A DNA stretch of 64,000 nt, from contig JAETNS010000005.1 in the NCBI GenBank assembly GCA_021772015.1, forward strand, positions 124,001-188,000, in the 5' to 3' direction. The stretch is from Prevotellaceae bacterium. Lineage in GTDB: Bacteria > Bacteroidota > Bacteroidia > Bacteroidales > Muribaculaceae. Below the pieces are notes generated by a model, which was not told the origin of the DNA, did not search any database, and saw only the letters and a list, made by a program, of their open reading frames with translations. Below are positions 7,578 to 16,181 of this stretch, in pieces; positions within the stretch are counted from its first letter, which is position 1, and every line of letters starts with the position of its first letter. Both the position numbers and the translations under genes were made by a program.

Positions 7578-10528
7578 TTCGAGAGGCGGGTTTCGATCAT
7601 CTGGTAGATGTCCGGCTCGTTGCCGGGATAATTGTCACGGAGAGAACGGAGGTATTCGTCAGCCTCGAATGTCTCACCCTGGATGCGCTTGATATCGCTA
7701 AGCAGTATGAATCCGCGCGCGAGCCAGTATTCCTGCGGGGTGTTGGAGTCGATAAGGGCGTTCACCTCTCGGTTGGCCTCGTCGATCTCTCCTCTGTCGT
7801 AATGGCTTTGTGCGAGGTAATATGAGGCTTTTGCCCCTTGGAGGGTCTCGGGAGAGGCGGCCAGGGAGCGTAGTATCGCGTTTGCGCCCGCGTAGTCTCC
7901 GGTGTTGCGTAAAGCCAGGGCTTTCGCGAGCAATACCTCGTTACGGTCTTCGTTTCCGAGAGAGGAAGATTCAAGCAGCTTGCCGGCTGTCTCCAACACC
8001 GCCTCGTCGCTGCCGAGGTCACGGCTAAGCCGCAGGATTCCCATCCGGGCATTGTTGACATCGATTTCATTTGAAGCCTTGTCGGCCAGACGGCGGTAAG
8101 CTTCGAGTGCTTCCGCCGGTTTTCCTTCCTTCTCCCTTATTTCGGCAAGGACAGCGAGGGCTTCAACCGCCTGAGGAGAATCAGGGTAGGAGTCAAGCAG
8201 TTCTTGAGCCAGACGGGCGGCGTCCTTGTCGCGCCCCTCCTCATGGGCCTTCTCAACCCCTTGGAGCTGCAACGCGGCGATTTCCCCCTGTTCGAGTTTG
8301 GGAGCGTCAGGCACAGTCGCCAGGAAGCGGGTGTATTCGCTTATCTCCCCTCTGTCGGCATAGACATGCTTGAGGTCTTCGGCGGCAGCCTTGGCCTCTT
8401 CTGAAGTGGGATATGTCGAGATCACATGTTTGTAAGCACTGATCGCTCCGTCGGTGTCTCCTCCGTTCAATCTCGCGATGGCCAGCAGCAACGCTCCCTG
8501 ACGGCCCTGGGCTGTCGACGGATAACGGCGCGAAAGGGTGGCGTATGTCGAGATCGCGCGGTCATTGTCGCCCAGCTCGGTATAGCTTTCGCCGGTCTCA
8601 AGCATGGCCGACGGCAGTAGGGCGGAGGATGGGAACCGCTCCATCATGGCGGCCAGACCTTCGATCTTCCCCCTGTGGTCGCGGGTCAGGCCTTTCATGA
8701 TCGCCCGCTGGAACATCGGGTAGTCGGCGGCCGACGGCGCGGCCTCTATCGCCTTGTCGTATTCGGCGGCTGCTCCCGTGAAATCGGCGGCATAATAGGC
8801 GCAGTCTCCCAGACGGTTGTGAGCGTCGGCAGTCAGGCCCATGACATCCGCTGGGGTCTTCCCCTTTTTCAGAGAAGAGAGATAGCGGTTGAAATACTCT
8901 TTGGCTTTGGGGAATTCTTTGAGGGCGAATCGGGCATAGGCCATGTCGTAAAGGGCCAGCGGGTGGTTGGGATTGGATGACGGGGTCTCACGCAGGAACC
9001 GGTCGTAGTTCTTCACAGCCTCTTTGTAATCCCCTTTTCGATAAAGTGCCTCTCCGAGCCACAGTGTGGACTCCGAGGCGAGTTCCCCGGAGAACCGCCC
9101 AAGCGAACGGGCTTCCTGGAGGCAGGCGATGGCTTCGTCAGGACGGCCTGCCTGAAGCTGGAGTGTGCCATGCATGTAAAGCACTTTCTGTTTGGCGGCG
9201 AGCACCTTTTCCGACGGGTTCTTGATGTTGTTTATTGCCCGCAGGGCAGCTCCGTAGTTGTTGTCGGATACATACCCGCTGATTATGTAGTCGGCCACAC
9301 CCTGCGCGAGTTCCGAATCAGGATATCTCCGAAGAAAACTTTCGAACAGGGGCACCGATGACGTGAACGGCAATTTGCCGCCGTTGGCTGTCGCCACGGC
9401 GTAGTTGTATGACGCGAGTTCGGTGACTTTCGGGTCGTAGTCATTTTTCACTGCCCGGTCAAGGGCGAGAAGGGCGGCATCGTTGTTGCCAAGATGGATA
9501 TAACTTTGGCCGAGGTAAAGATAAGCCGACTGACCCATCGCGTTGTTCTCGGTCAGGACAGGCTGAAACATTGTGACAGCTTCGCTGTAGTCTCCCCGGT
9601 CGTATGCGTCGACTCCCAGGATGTATGATGCCGACGGCCGTGGTGTCTCGACCGCGTCGACATATTCTTTCAGATAGGGGATCGCGCCACGGGTATCGCC
9701 AAGTTCATGTAAAGACTCTCCGTAGACACGCTTTGTCTCCGGCAGGTATTGCGCGGGACACCGGCCGTTGAGCAGTCGCCACGCGGTCTGCTTGGCGGCG
9801 GAGTAATCGCCGAGCCGGTATTGCAGCTGGGCGATGTAATAGGGTGTCATATTGACCGGTGCTTCTCCATTGTCAATCACTTTGGAGAATCCGTCAAGGG
9901 CTTCCTTTGGACGGTCTTCGACATAGTCGATGTAAGCCAGATAGAATCTCGCCTCGTTTCCTGCCGGGGTTGTCGCCAAGGATTCGTATAGCCTTTTGGC
10001 CTCGTCGTAGCGGGCGAATTTCAGCAGGCAGTAGGCTTCGCCAAGGGTTTTCTCCTCCGCGTCTGAAGGGTTCAGCGCGGCAGGGTCGACACTGCGGTAA
10101 ATCTCCAGGGCCGCCACATAGTCCTCCTTGTCGAGCAATGCACCGGCCAATCCGAGCAACGCGCGTTCGCGGTATGGTGAGGATGGGTATTTCTCCAGGA
10201 ATGAAGAGAACAACCCGGCTGCGTCCTCTCCGGGAATATGGGCTGACGCGACTGCAAGCCAGTATTCCGCCGCTTCATGCTGCGCGTCCCCCTCCTCCGC
10301 GAGGGGGTAAAGGGAGAGGGCGCGGCGGAGTTGGTCGACTGCTCCCCGGTAGTTGCCGTCGGCAATCATAAGACGGCCACGTTCGGCATATCCCGGAGCG
10401 GTGGAGCTGTTTACGACGGCTCCTCCGTCACAGGCTGATGTCATTGCCGGAAGCAGGTCGGCGGCTCCGGCGGTTGCGGCCGGAAGGAGGGATATTGCGG
10501 TGGCACAAAGGCCGTGGAGAATTTTCAT
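7574..10528 (-). CDS. Large periplasmic TPR-repeat protein
   Basis: This protein of 984 residues has a type I signal peptide (MKILHGLCATAISLLPAATAGAA). Nearly all the rest is tetratricopeptide repeats, for example ADGNYRGAVDQLRRALSLYP, YDRGDYSEAVTMFQPVL and LYRKGDYKEAVKNYDRFL. It should form a long superhelical scaffold in the periplasm or at the inner face of the outer membrane. No catalytic motif or lipobox is visible. It starts 7 bases after ubiE and overlaps the barrel gene by 4 bases, so it is inside the phoH operon. The partner is probably the downstream barrel; the process served is unknown. Confidence 0.78.
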   Translation of the reverse strand: MKILHGLCATAISLLPAATAGAADLLPAMTSACDGGAVVNSSTAPGYAERGRLMIADGNYRGAVDQLRRALSLYPLAEEGDAQHEAAEYWLAVASAHIPGEDAAGLFSSFLEKYPSSPYRERALLGLAGALLDKEDYVAALEIYRSVDPAALNPSDAEEKTLGEAYCLLKFARYDEAKRLYESLATTPAGNEARFYLAYIDYVEDRPKEALDGFSKVIDNGEAPVNMTPYYIAQLQYRLGDYSAAKQTAWRLLNGRCPAQYLPETKRVYGESLHELGDTRGAIPYLKEYVDAVETPRPSASYILGVDAYDRGDYSEAVTMFQPVLTENNAMGQSAYLYLGQSYIHLGNNDAALLALDRAVKNDYDPKVTELASYNYAVATANGGKLPFTSSVPLFESFLRRYPDSELAQGVADYIISGYVSDNNYGAALRAINNIKNPSEKVLAAKQKVLYMHGTLQLQAGRPDEAIACLQEARSLGRFSGELASESTLWLGEALYRKGDYKEAVKNYDRFLRETPSSNPNHPLALYDMAYARFALKEFPKAKEYFNRYLSSLKKGKTPADVMGLTADAHNRLGDCAYYAADFTGAAAEYDKAIEAAPSAADYPMFQRAIMKGLTRDHRGKIEGLAAMMERFPSSALLPSAMLETGESYTELGDNDRAISTYATLSRRYPSTAQGRQGALLLAIARLNGGDTDGAISAYKHVISTYPTSEEAKAAAEDLKHVYADRGEISEYTRFLATVPDAPKLEQGEIAALQLQGVEKAHEEGRDKDAARLAQELLDSYPDSPQAVEALAVLAEIREKEGKPAEALEAYRRLADKASNEIDVNNARMGILRLSRDLGSDEAVLETAGKLLESSSLGNEDRNEVLLAKALALRNTGDYAGANAILRSLAASPETLQGAKASYYLAQSHYDRGEIDEANREVNALIDSNTPQEYWLARGFILLSDIKRIQGETFEADEYLRSLRDNYPGNEPDIYQMIETRLSK

Positions 10529-10535
10529 CGCTGTG

Positions 10536-11294
10536 TCAATGTTTTGGTTTAAGGCCGTAGTAGATCGCGCTGACTCCTAAGGTCAGTGGGCGGAATCCGC
10601 AGCCGGTCATTCCCGCGCTTTCCATCATGGCTGTCATGCGTCTGCCCCGGGGCATAGCCGCTATCGATTCCGGAAGGTAGGAGTAGGCGCGGGTGTCATG
10701 CGAGACAAGCCGTCCGAGCAAGGGGATCACTCCCCTGGTATATAGTTTGTAGAATGGCTTGACAAGGGGGGATGTCGGGGTTGTCAGTTCCAACACGAAA
10801 AGCATCCCGCCGGGTTTAAGTACCCGTGTCATCTCGCGGTATCCTTTGTCGAGATGTTCGAAATTCCTTACCCCGAAGGCGACTGTCACTATGTCAAACG
10901 AATTGTCAGGGAAAGGGAGGGAAAGACAGTCCCCCTGTATCAGGGAGACGCGATTGTCAAGCCCGGCTTCGCGGACTTTCCGTCGTCCGACGGAAAGCAT
11001 TCCTTCCGACAGGTCGATTCCGGTGACGGTCGCGCCTGTGACCGCCCGGGCAAGCTGTATGGCGAGGTCGCCGGTGCCGGTCGCCACGTCAAGGATCGCA
11101 GATGGATGCTGTCCGGCAACCCCCTTTACTACCTTTTTTCTCCATCCCCGGTCGATGCCCAAGGTCATCGCCCGGTTCATGAAGTCATAGGCCGGGGCGA
11201 TGTTGTCAAACATCTCCTCGACCTGTTCCCCCTTGGGACTGTCAGTCCCGTAGGGGGTGATTTTTTCAGGAGTCAAGTCGTCAGGCGTGGTCAT
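10536..11294 (-). CDS. ubiE: Demethylmenaquinone methyltransferase
   Basis: UbiE/MenG carries out the final SAM-dependent C-methylation in menaquinone synthesis. The 252-residue protein has the family start [30 protein letters not shown], read here from residue 25. Motif I is [14 protein letters not shown] (about 68-81), followed by [11 protein letters not shown] and the late motif [17 protein letters not shown]. Length and motifs are typical. Its ATG overlaps the purC stop by 4 bases (ATGA), indicating translational coupling. In Bacteroidales the quinone would be menaquinone. Confidence 0.94.
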   Translation of the reverse strand: MTTPDDLTPEKITPYGTDSPKGEQVEEMFDNIAPAYDFMNRAMTLGIDRGWRKKVVKGVAGQHPSAILDVATGTGDLAIQLARAVTGATVTGIDLSEGMLSVGRRKVREAGLDNRVSLIQGDCLSLPFPDNSFDIVTVAFGVRNFEHLDKGYREMTRVLKPGGMLFVLELTTPTSPLVKPFYKLYTRGVIPLLGRLVSHDTRAYSYLPESIAAMPRGRRMTAMMESAGMTGCGFRPLTLGVSAIYYGLKPKH

Positions 11295-12241
11295 TCGGCG
11301 AGATTTTCCAGACAGTCGAGCAGGTTTTTCTCGATGCGGCCTTCAAGATTGTCGGAGGGCGCGGGCTGGAATTTCAGGCCGGTTATATGCTCGTAAAGTT
11401 CGATGTAACGCTGCGATACCTCCTCGCAGAACTGCGGGGTCATTTCCGGGACGGTCTGTCCTTCTTTCCCCATGAAGTCATGGTCGATCAGCCACTGGCG
11501 CACGAACTCTTTCGAGAGCTGGCGCTGGGGTTCTCCTTTCTCGAAACGATCCTGATAACCGTCGGCGTAGAAGTAGCGCGAGGAGTCGGGGGTGTGGATC
11601 TCGTCGATCAGGATCACCTTGCCCTCGCGTTTGCCGAACTCATATTTGGTGTCGACAAGGATCAGCCCTTTCTCGGCGGCCATCTCGGATCCGCGCTTGA
11701 AGAGGGCGCGGGTGTATTCCTCCATCCGGCGGTAATCCTCTTCGGAGACAAGTCCCTGGGCGATGATCTCCTCACGGGAGATGTTTTCGTCGTGTCCCTC
11801 GGCGGCCTTGGTGGTCGGGGTGATGATAGGTTCGGGGAACTTCTGGTTCTCTTTCATCCCTTCGGGAAGCGTCACTCCGCAGAGGACGCGGTTGCCGGCG
11901 GCGTATTCGCGCCATGCCGAGCCGGTCAGGTATCCGCGGATGATCATCTCCACCGGGAAGCCCTCGCAACGGTAGCCGACGGTCACCATAGGATCGGGAT
12001 CGGCAAGCCGCCAGTTGGGGACGATATCGGCGGTGGATTGCAGGAAGTAAGAGGCTATCTGATTGATGACCTGCCCTTTGAAGGGGATACCTTTCGGAAG
12101 GATGACATCGAAGGCCGATATGCGGTCGGTGGCGACCATCGCGAGGATGTCGTCATTGATGGTGTACACGTCGCGGACCTTGCCGTGGTAGACGGCTGTC
12201 TGGCCGGGAAGGTTGAAATTGGTCTTTAGCAAAGTTTCCAT
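11291..12241 (-). CDS. purC: Phosphoribosylaminoimidazole-succinocarboxamide synthase (SAICAR synthetase)
   Basis: PurC joins CAIR and aspartate with ATP hydrolysis in purine synthesis. An upstream extension of the frame overlaps phoH and is not protein-like, so the ATG at 12241 ([14 protein letters not shown]) is chosen; it starts 19 bases after the phoH stop and gives 316 residues. Family motifs are [10 protein letters not shown] near the N-terminus, [20 protein letters not shown], a segment ending [26 protein letters not shown], and [13 protein letters not shown] with SKEFVRQWL. This is the longer PurC form usual in Bacteroidota. Confidence 0.96.
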   Translation of the reverse strand: METLLKTNFNLPGQTAVYHGKVRDVYTINDDILAMVATDRISAFDVILPKGIPFKGQVINQIASYFLQSTADIVPNWRLADPDPMVTVGYRCEGFPVEMIIRGYLTGSAWREYAAGNRVLCGVTLPEGMKENQKFPEPIITPTTKAAEGHDENISREEIIAQGLVSEEDYRRMEEYTRALFKRGSEMAAEKGLILVDTKYEFGKREGKVILIDEIHTPDSSRYFYADGYQDRFEKGEPQRQLSKEFVRQWLIDHDFMGKEGQTVPEMTPQFCEEVSQRYIELYEHITGLKFQPAPSDNLEGRIEKNLLDCLENLAE

Positions 12242-12260
12242 ATGGCAAGAAAAATATATT

Positions 12261-13223
12261 CTACTCTTGATGATGCTCCTCCTTGGCCGACTCCTCGGCG
12301 CGGGCATACGCCTCGACGATGCGTTGCACGAGGGCATGGCGCACGATGTCTTTCTTCCCGAACTCGACTTTGCCGATGCCGGGAATGTCGTGGAGGATGC
12401 GCAAGGCATGTATCAGTCCCGACTGGGTCGAGCGCGGGAGGTCGATCTGGGTAGCGTCGCCGGTGACGATCATCTTCGCGTTCATACCCATTCGGGTGAG
12501 GAACATCTTTATCTGGTGGGTGGTGGTGTTCTGGGCCTCGTCGAGGACGATCACCGCGTCGTTGAGCGTACGGCCGCGCATGAATGCCAGCGGAGCGATC
12601 TGGATGACCTTCGTCTCCATGTACTCCTTGAGCTTGACCGCCGGGATCATGTCTTCGAGCGCGTCATACAGGGGCTGGAGGTAGGGGTCGATCTTGTCTT
12701 TCATGTCGCCCGGCAGGAAGCCGAGTTTCTCTCCGGCTTCGACGGCGGGTCGTGAGAGTATGATCTTCTTTACCTCACGGTTTTTGAGAGCCCTGACCGC
12801 GAGGGCTATCGCCACGTATGTCTTGCCGGTTCCGGCGGGACCGAGGGCGAAAGTCAGGTCATTGTGAAGGAAAGTCTCGACAAGTTTCTGCTGATTCGGG
12901 GTCCTGGCGGAGATAGGTTTCCCGTTGACCCCGTATATGATCACGTCGTCGGCCTTCATGTCGCGGGGTTTCTCCCCCTTTATGACATCGAGTATGGCTT
13001 CCTCGGTCAGTTTGTTGTACTTGGCGCAGAAAGCCTCCAGCTCCTTTATCTTTTTCTCGAAGTCGGCGGTCTCCGCGTCATCTCCGATTACCTTGATGAC
13101 AGAGCCGCGCGCCGCCATCCTCAACTTGGGAAAAAGGTTGCGGATCAGCTGCATGTTGGCGTTGTTTACCCCGTAAAAACTAACCGGGTCAGCCTGGTCT
13201 ATAATGACGATACGTTCGATCAT
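12261..13223 (-). CDS. phoH: PhoH family ATPase
   Basis: PhoH-like proteins are cytosolic P-loop NTPases linked to RNA metabolism; the exact role is unsettled. The protein has 320 residues. Walker A is GPAGTGKT (128-135), the helicase-like Ia motif is [18 protein letters not shown], Walker B is [11 protein letters not shown], and [13 protein letters not shown] follows. The N-terminus (about 1-110) is the KH-like/PhoH-associated region. A TAACTTTG box just upstream makes it the first gene of the operon that continues through purC, ubiE, TPR, barrel and AsnA-like genes. Confidence 0.93.
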   Translation of the reverse strand: MIERIVIIDQADPVSFYGVNNANMQLIRNLFPKLRMAARGSVIKVIGDDAETADFEKKIKELEAFCAKYNKLTEEAILDVIKGEKPRDMKADDVIIYGVNGKPISARTPNQQKLVETFLHNDLTFALGPAGTGKTYVAIALAVRALKNREVKKIILSRPAVEAGEKLGFLPGDMKDKIDPYLQPLYDALEDMIPAVKLKEYMETKVIQIAPLAFMRGRTLNDAVIVLDEAQNTTTHQIKMFLTRMGMNAKMIVTGDATQIDLPRSTQSGLIHALRILHDIPGIGKVEFGKKDIVRHALVQRIVEAYARAEESAKEEHHQE

Positions 13224-13236
13224 AGTTTTGTATCTG

Positions 13237-13271
13237 CAAAGTTAGCGAATTTCGGGCAACTATCGCCCAAA
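13237..13271 (-). promoter_or_regulatory. Promoter of the phoH operon
   Basis: TAACTTTG (13244-13237) is an exact TAnnTTTG box 14 bases before the ATG. TTTG at 13271-13268 lies 23 bases upstream of it, slightly more than the usual 20. The leader would be very short. Confidence 0.6.
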
Positions 13272-13372
13272 TACGAGACAAAACTTGTATGTCATTATAA
13301 CCCCGGCCGACCCGGCAAGGTTCTGGAAAGCCGCTAAAAGGGTATCTGCCTTTTTATAAGGAACGCGTCAGT

Positions 13373-16069
13373 TCATCCCACGCATATTTTGACAACTGAT
13401 TCTCCGGCCCTGACTATGTATAGCCCGTGAGGCAGTCTGATTGTCTCCCCGCCATGTATGTCGCGGAGGATGACCATGCGGCCTGAAGCGTCGAATATGC
13501 TGACCTGACCCTGGTAACCTGTGACATGGATGCCTGTGGAGGTCTGCATGATCTTCGGTGACGCGGGTCCGTCAGATACCATGTCAAGGGAGGAGGTTGC
13601 GACCTCTATCTCCAGTGGGATGGATTCGGAACCTCCCTTGTAAAGGGAGGAGATCGCGTAGGTATGAGTGCCCGGTGTCGGTTGCAGGTCATGGAAGCAA
13701 CGCGAGGAGGTGGTACCGATCACCTCTCCGTCACGTTGGATTACGAATCCAATGGGATAGTAGAAGTCTGTGGCCGGATCGGATGTTTCATAAGATTCCA
13801 CCGGGGCCGTGGTGTTGTCGGTGACCTCCGTCAGTTCGCAATCAAGATAGAAATTGCCGAGGGCTTTTGAGTCGGCGTGCCACTCTCCGTCGTCAATGCG
13901 GACAAGATTGCCGTAGCCGTCCAGCAGGTCTCCCTTGTCAGCCAGCATCTGCGCGACTCCATTCCTGGTGGAGATTTTTACACCTATCCATAACTCCTTG
14001 TCGCCGGTTATCGCGACGGATGATTTCAGCAGGATATGGTTCCATATGGCCGCGCCGAACTCATTGACTTTGCGTTCCTGGACCAGTCGGGGGGAAACAC
14101 CCCCTTTGTCGGCTTCCCAGACCTGTATGGTGTATTCGGCATCGGTGCTCGATTGATAGGCCATGAAGCCGACACGACGGATCTTGTAACCTTTGTAGAC
14201 GGTCAGGTCGTCAACGGTGAAGCGGTGGGCGAATTCCACGGAAGAACCATCATGTTCCACTATCTGGTATGAATCCCCGGCAGAGTCATCCCATCGGGTG
14301 AGTTTGCGTGTCAGCGACCATTGCAGGGTGACACCTTCATCGGTGACAGTCGGGCTGACTGACTCCACTTTGTTCACTGGCACACGCAGCGTGACGGAAG
14401 CGTACGGCGAGGTCTGTCCGGAGGGGTATTCCGCGTCCACGTCATAGACCAGGCGCGCCGACGAAGGATCGCGGTCAACATATGTCATGGTCTGGCTTTG
14501 TCCGACAAGTATGCCGTTGCGGTAAATGTTGAAGCGGGTCCAATCCGAGCCGGAAGGCATATCCCAGGAAAGGGTGACAGAACCCTTTACGGCCGATGCT
14601 TTGAGATTCTGTGGTGGGATGGGGGCATCCGCCATGACGAAACGGAAAGAAGCTTTTCCGTCGGCGGCGATGGCTATGTCTGACAGACCACGGTAGGAAA
14701 GTCTTCCCGAAACCGATCGGGATGCGGGGGTGGAGTCATCGTTGAATGCCGTATGGATGCCTGATTTGCCCGGGAAAGGAGCGTCGGTCAGATTGCCGTA
14801 AGAGCTTGGAGAGGATGATGGCTCGGAAGTCGCGGCGGCGCATACGGTGTAGAGGGCTTGCGGGTATGTGCTGTTGAGAGTGTTTGACTGTACGTTCGCG
14901 GCGATCAGGTTGTCGTTGGCGTGATATATAAGCAATCCGCTTCCCGGAAGGGCAGAGTCGAAGTTCCCCTCCTTTTGCCGGTTTTCTATGATGAAGTAGT
15001 CGTTAGGGACGGTAGTGTTCATCCTGTAGGCGACCGGTGAGAATGTCGCTCCGGGCATTGCCGTGATATCGCGGTCTGAATCAAGCAGCTGTGGCGTGAC
15101 CCATCCATATTGGATTTTCTGCCACATGTTTATGCCGGCCGGCCGGTTTCCGTATGTGCCGTTCCATGCGCCGGAACCCATCAGGTCCCATACACCGGTT
15201 CCGGGATACTCACCCCCCGAAGCACTGTAGTCGGAGTCATAGAAGTCAGGCGCACCGAGGTTGTGGCCGAATTCATGACACATCACTCCGATCGTGGATA
15301 TGCCGTCGTGGAGTATCTCCGGCTCAATGGTGTAACGTCTTATCTCCACTCCCCCGACTTTACGCCCGTAGACAACATCGGAATGAGACCATATGTCATC
15401 TGCGTTTCCGGTTGATTCCTGGCCTGTGCCCTGATGGATTATGGCGAGTCCGTCGAGAATGCCGTCTCCGTCATTGTCAAATTGTGTCAGATCGATGGTC
15501 CGGGCAGCCTTTTCAAGAGCTTCGTAAACAAGATCCTTGGAGCTGCCGGCGCTGTAGGCGGCCTTGCGTCCTGAAAGCGTTATCCATTGGGAGACTGTCG
15601 TCTCGATGTCAAGGGCCCCATAGGAATTTTCAAGGTAATAATCTCGGAAAGAACCTATGCCGAGATAATTCTCCTGGTTCATGTAATTGTGGAAGTCCTG
15701 TTGGGAATAGGTGGGCTCCGTGTCGGAGAAGTTCACCAGCAGCATCAGCAAACGGCATTTTCCGCTTGTTGGAAATGAGTTGTCGACCTGGGTGTCGGGA
15801 GCCTTGACCGGCCGTGATTTGCGGGCGGCCTCCCTCAGTTCTCCCGGAGCGGCCATAGACCAGAATCCGTCCGGATCACGCAAAAGAGTGTCTCCTGTAG
15901 CGGTGACTGCCCATGAGAAATGCTCGTCACCGCGCAGCTTTATCTCGATGGTCGAGCCGTCGGGTTGCCTGGCGTTTATCAATCCCGGTATAGGAGGCAT
16001 GGCAGCGGCAGTGGTGGCTATGGCCGTCAATGAGGCTAACGCCATGATCTTTGTGAGTGTAGGTTTCAT
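13373..16069 (-). CDS. Secreted M6-type metalloprotease with FN3-like region and T9SS-like tail
   Basis: This is a predicted secreted zinc protease of the immune inhibitor A (M6) type. The ATG at 16069 is preferred because MKPTLTKIMALASLTAIATTAAA is a signal peptide; the upstream extension runs into a terminator hairpin. A pro-region (about 24-95) precedes the catalytic domain, whose zinc motif HEFGH is at 265-269, followed by NLGAPDFYDSDY and a WDLMGSGAWNG turn. An FN3-like domain (APIPPQNLKASAVKGSVTLSW) and a jelly-roll-like region follow. The tail (GQVSIFDASGRMVI, LPHGLYIVRAG) resembles a T9SS type A sorting signal. The substrate is unknown. Length is 898 residues. Confidence 0.85.
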   Translation of the reverse strand: MKPTLTKIMALASLTAIATTAAAMPPIPGLINARQPDGSTIEIKLRGDEHFSWAVTATGDTLLRDPDGFWSMAAPGELREAARKSRPVKAPDTQVDNSFPTSGKCRLLMLLVNFSDTEPTYSQQDFHNYMNQENYLGIGSFRDYYLENSYGALDIETTVSQWITLSGRKAAYSAGSSKDLVYEALEKAARTIDLTQFDNDGDGILDGLAIIHQGTGQESTGNADDIWSHSDVVYGRKVGGVEIRRYTIEPEILHDGISTIGVMCHEFGHNLGAPDFYDSDYSASGGEYPGTGVWDLMGSGAWNGTYGNRPAGINMWQKIQYGWVTPQLLDSDRDITAMPGATFSPVAYRMNTTVPNDYFIIENRQKEGNFDSALPGSGLLIYHANDNLIAANVQSNTLNSTYPQALYTVCAAATSEPSSSPSSYGNLTDAPFPGKSGIHTAFNDDSTPASRSVSGRLSYRGLSDIAIAADGKASFRFVMADAPIPPQNLKASAVKGSVTLSWDMPSGSDWTRFNIYRNGILVGQSQTMTYVDRDPSSARLVYDVDAEYPSGQTSPYASVTLRVPVNKVESVSPTVTDEGVTLQWSLTRKLTRWDDSAGDSYQIVEHDGSSVEFAHRFTVDDLTVYKGYKIRRVGFMAYQSSTDAEYTIQVWEADKGGVSPRLVQERKVNEFGAAIWNHILLKSSVAITGDKELWIGVKISTRNGVAQMLADKGDLLDGYGNLVRIDDGEWHADSKALGNFYLDCELTEVTDNTTAPVESYETSDPATDFYYPIGFVIQRDGEVIGTTSSRCFHDLQPTPGTHTYAISSLYKGGSESIPLEIEVATSSLDMVSDGPASPKIMQTSTGIHVTGYQGQVSIFDASGRMVILRDIHGGETIRLPHGLYIVRAGESVVKICVG

Positions 16070-16085
16070 CTTCGGTTGTTTTACC

Positions 16086-16123
16086 AAAAAGCACCGGCAG
16101 TTGGTTGAGTGGACTGCCGGTGC
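16086..16123 (-). terminator. Rho-independent terminator after the choice-of-anchor J gene
   Basis: GCACCGGCAG (16091-16100) and CTGCCGGTGC (16114-16123) form a perfect 10-bp stem with a 13-base loop. On the minus strand it is followed by TTTTT (16090-16086). It ends the upstream gene (stop at 16182) but lies only 17 bases before the protease ATG, so the protease may depend on read-through. Confidence 0.85.
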
Positions 16124-16181
16124 GGTTATCACGGATTATGATCTTGTTATATTCTGTGGGAGGACGCCGTCATCGGTCAGC

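Noticed and set aside
12242-12409. Upstream extension of purC
   Set aside because: It overlaps phoH in another frame and the residues are Ser/Arg-rich shadow sequence; PurC proper begins at 12241.
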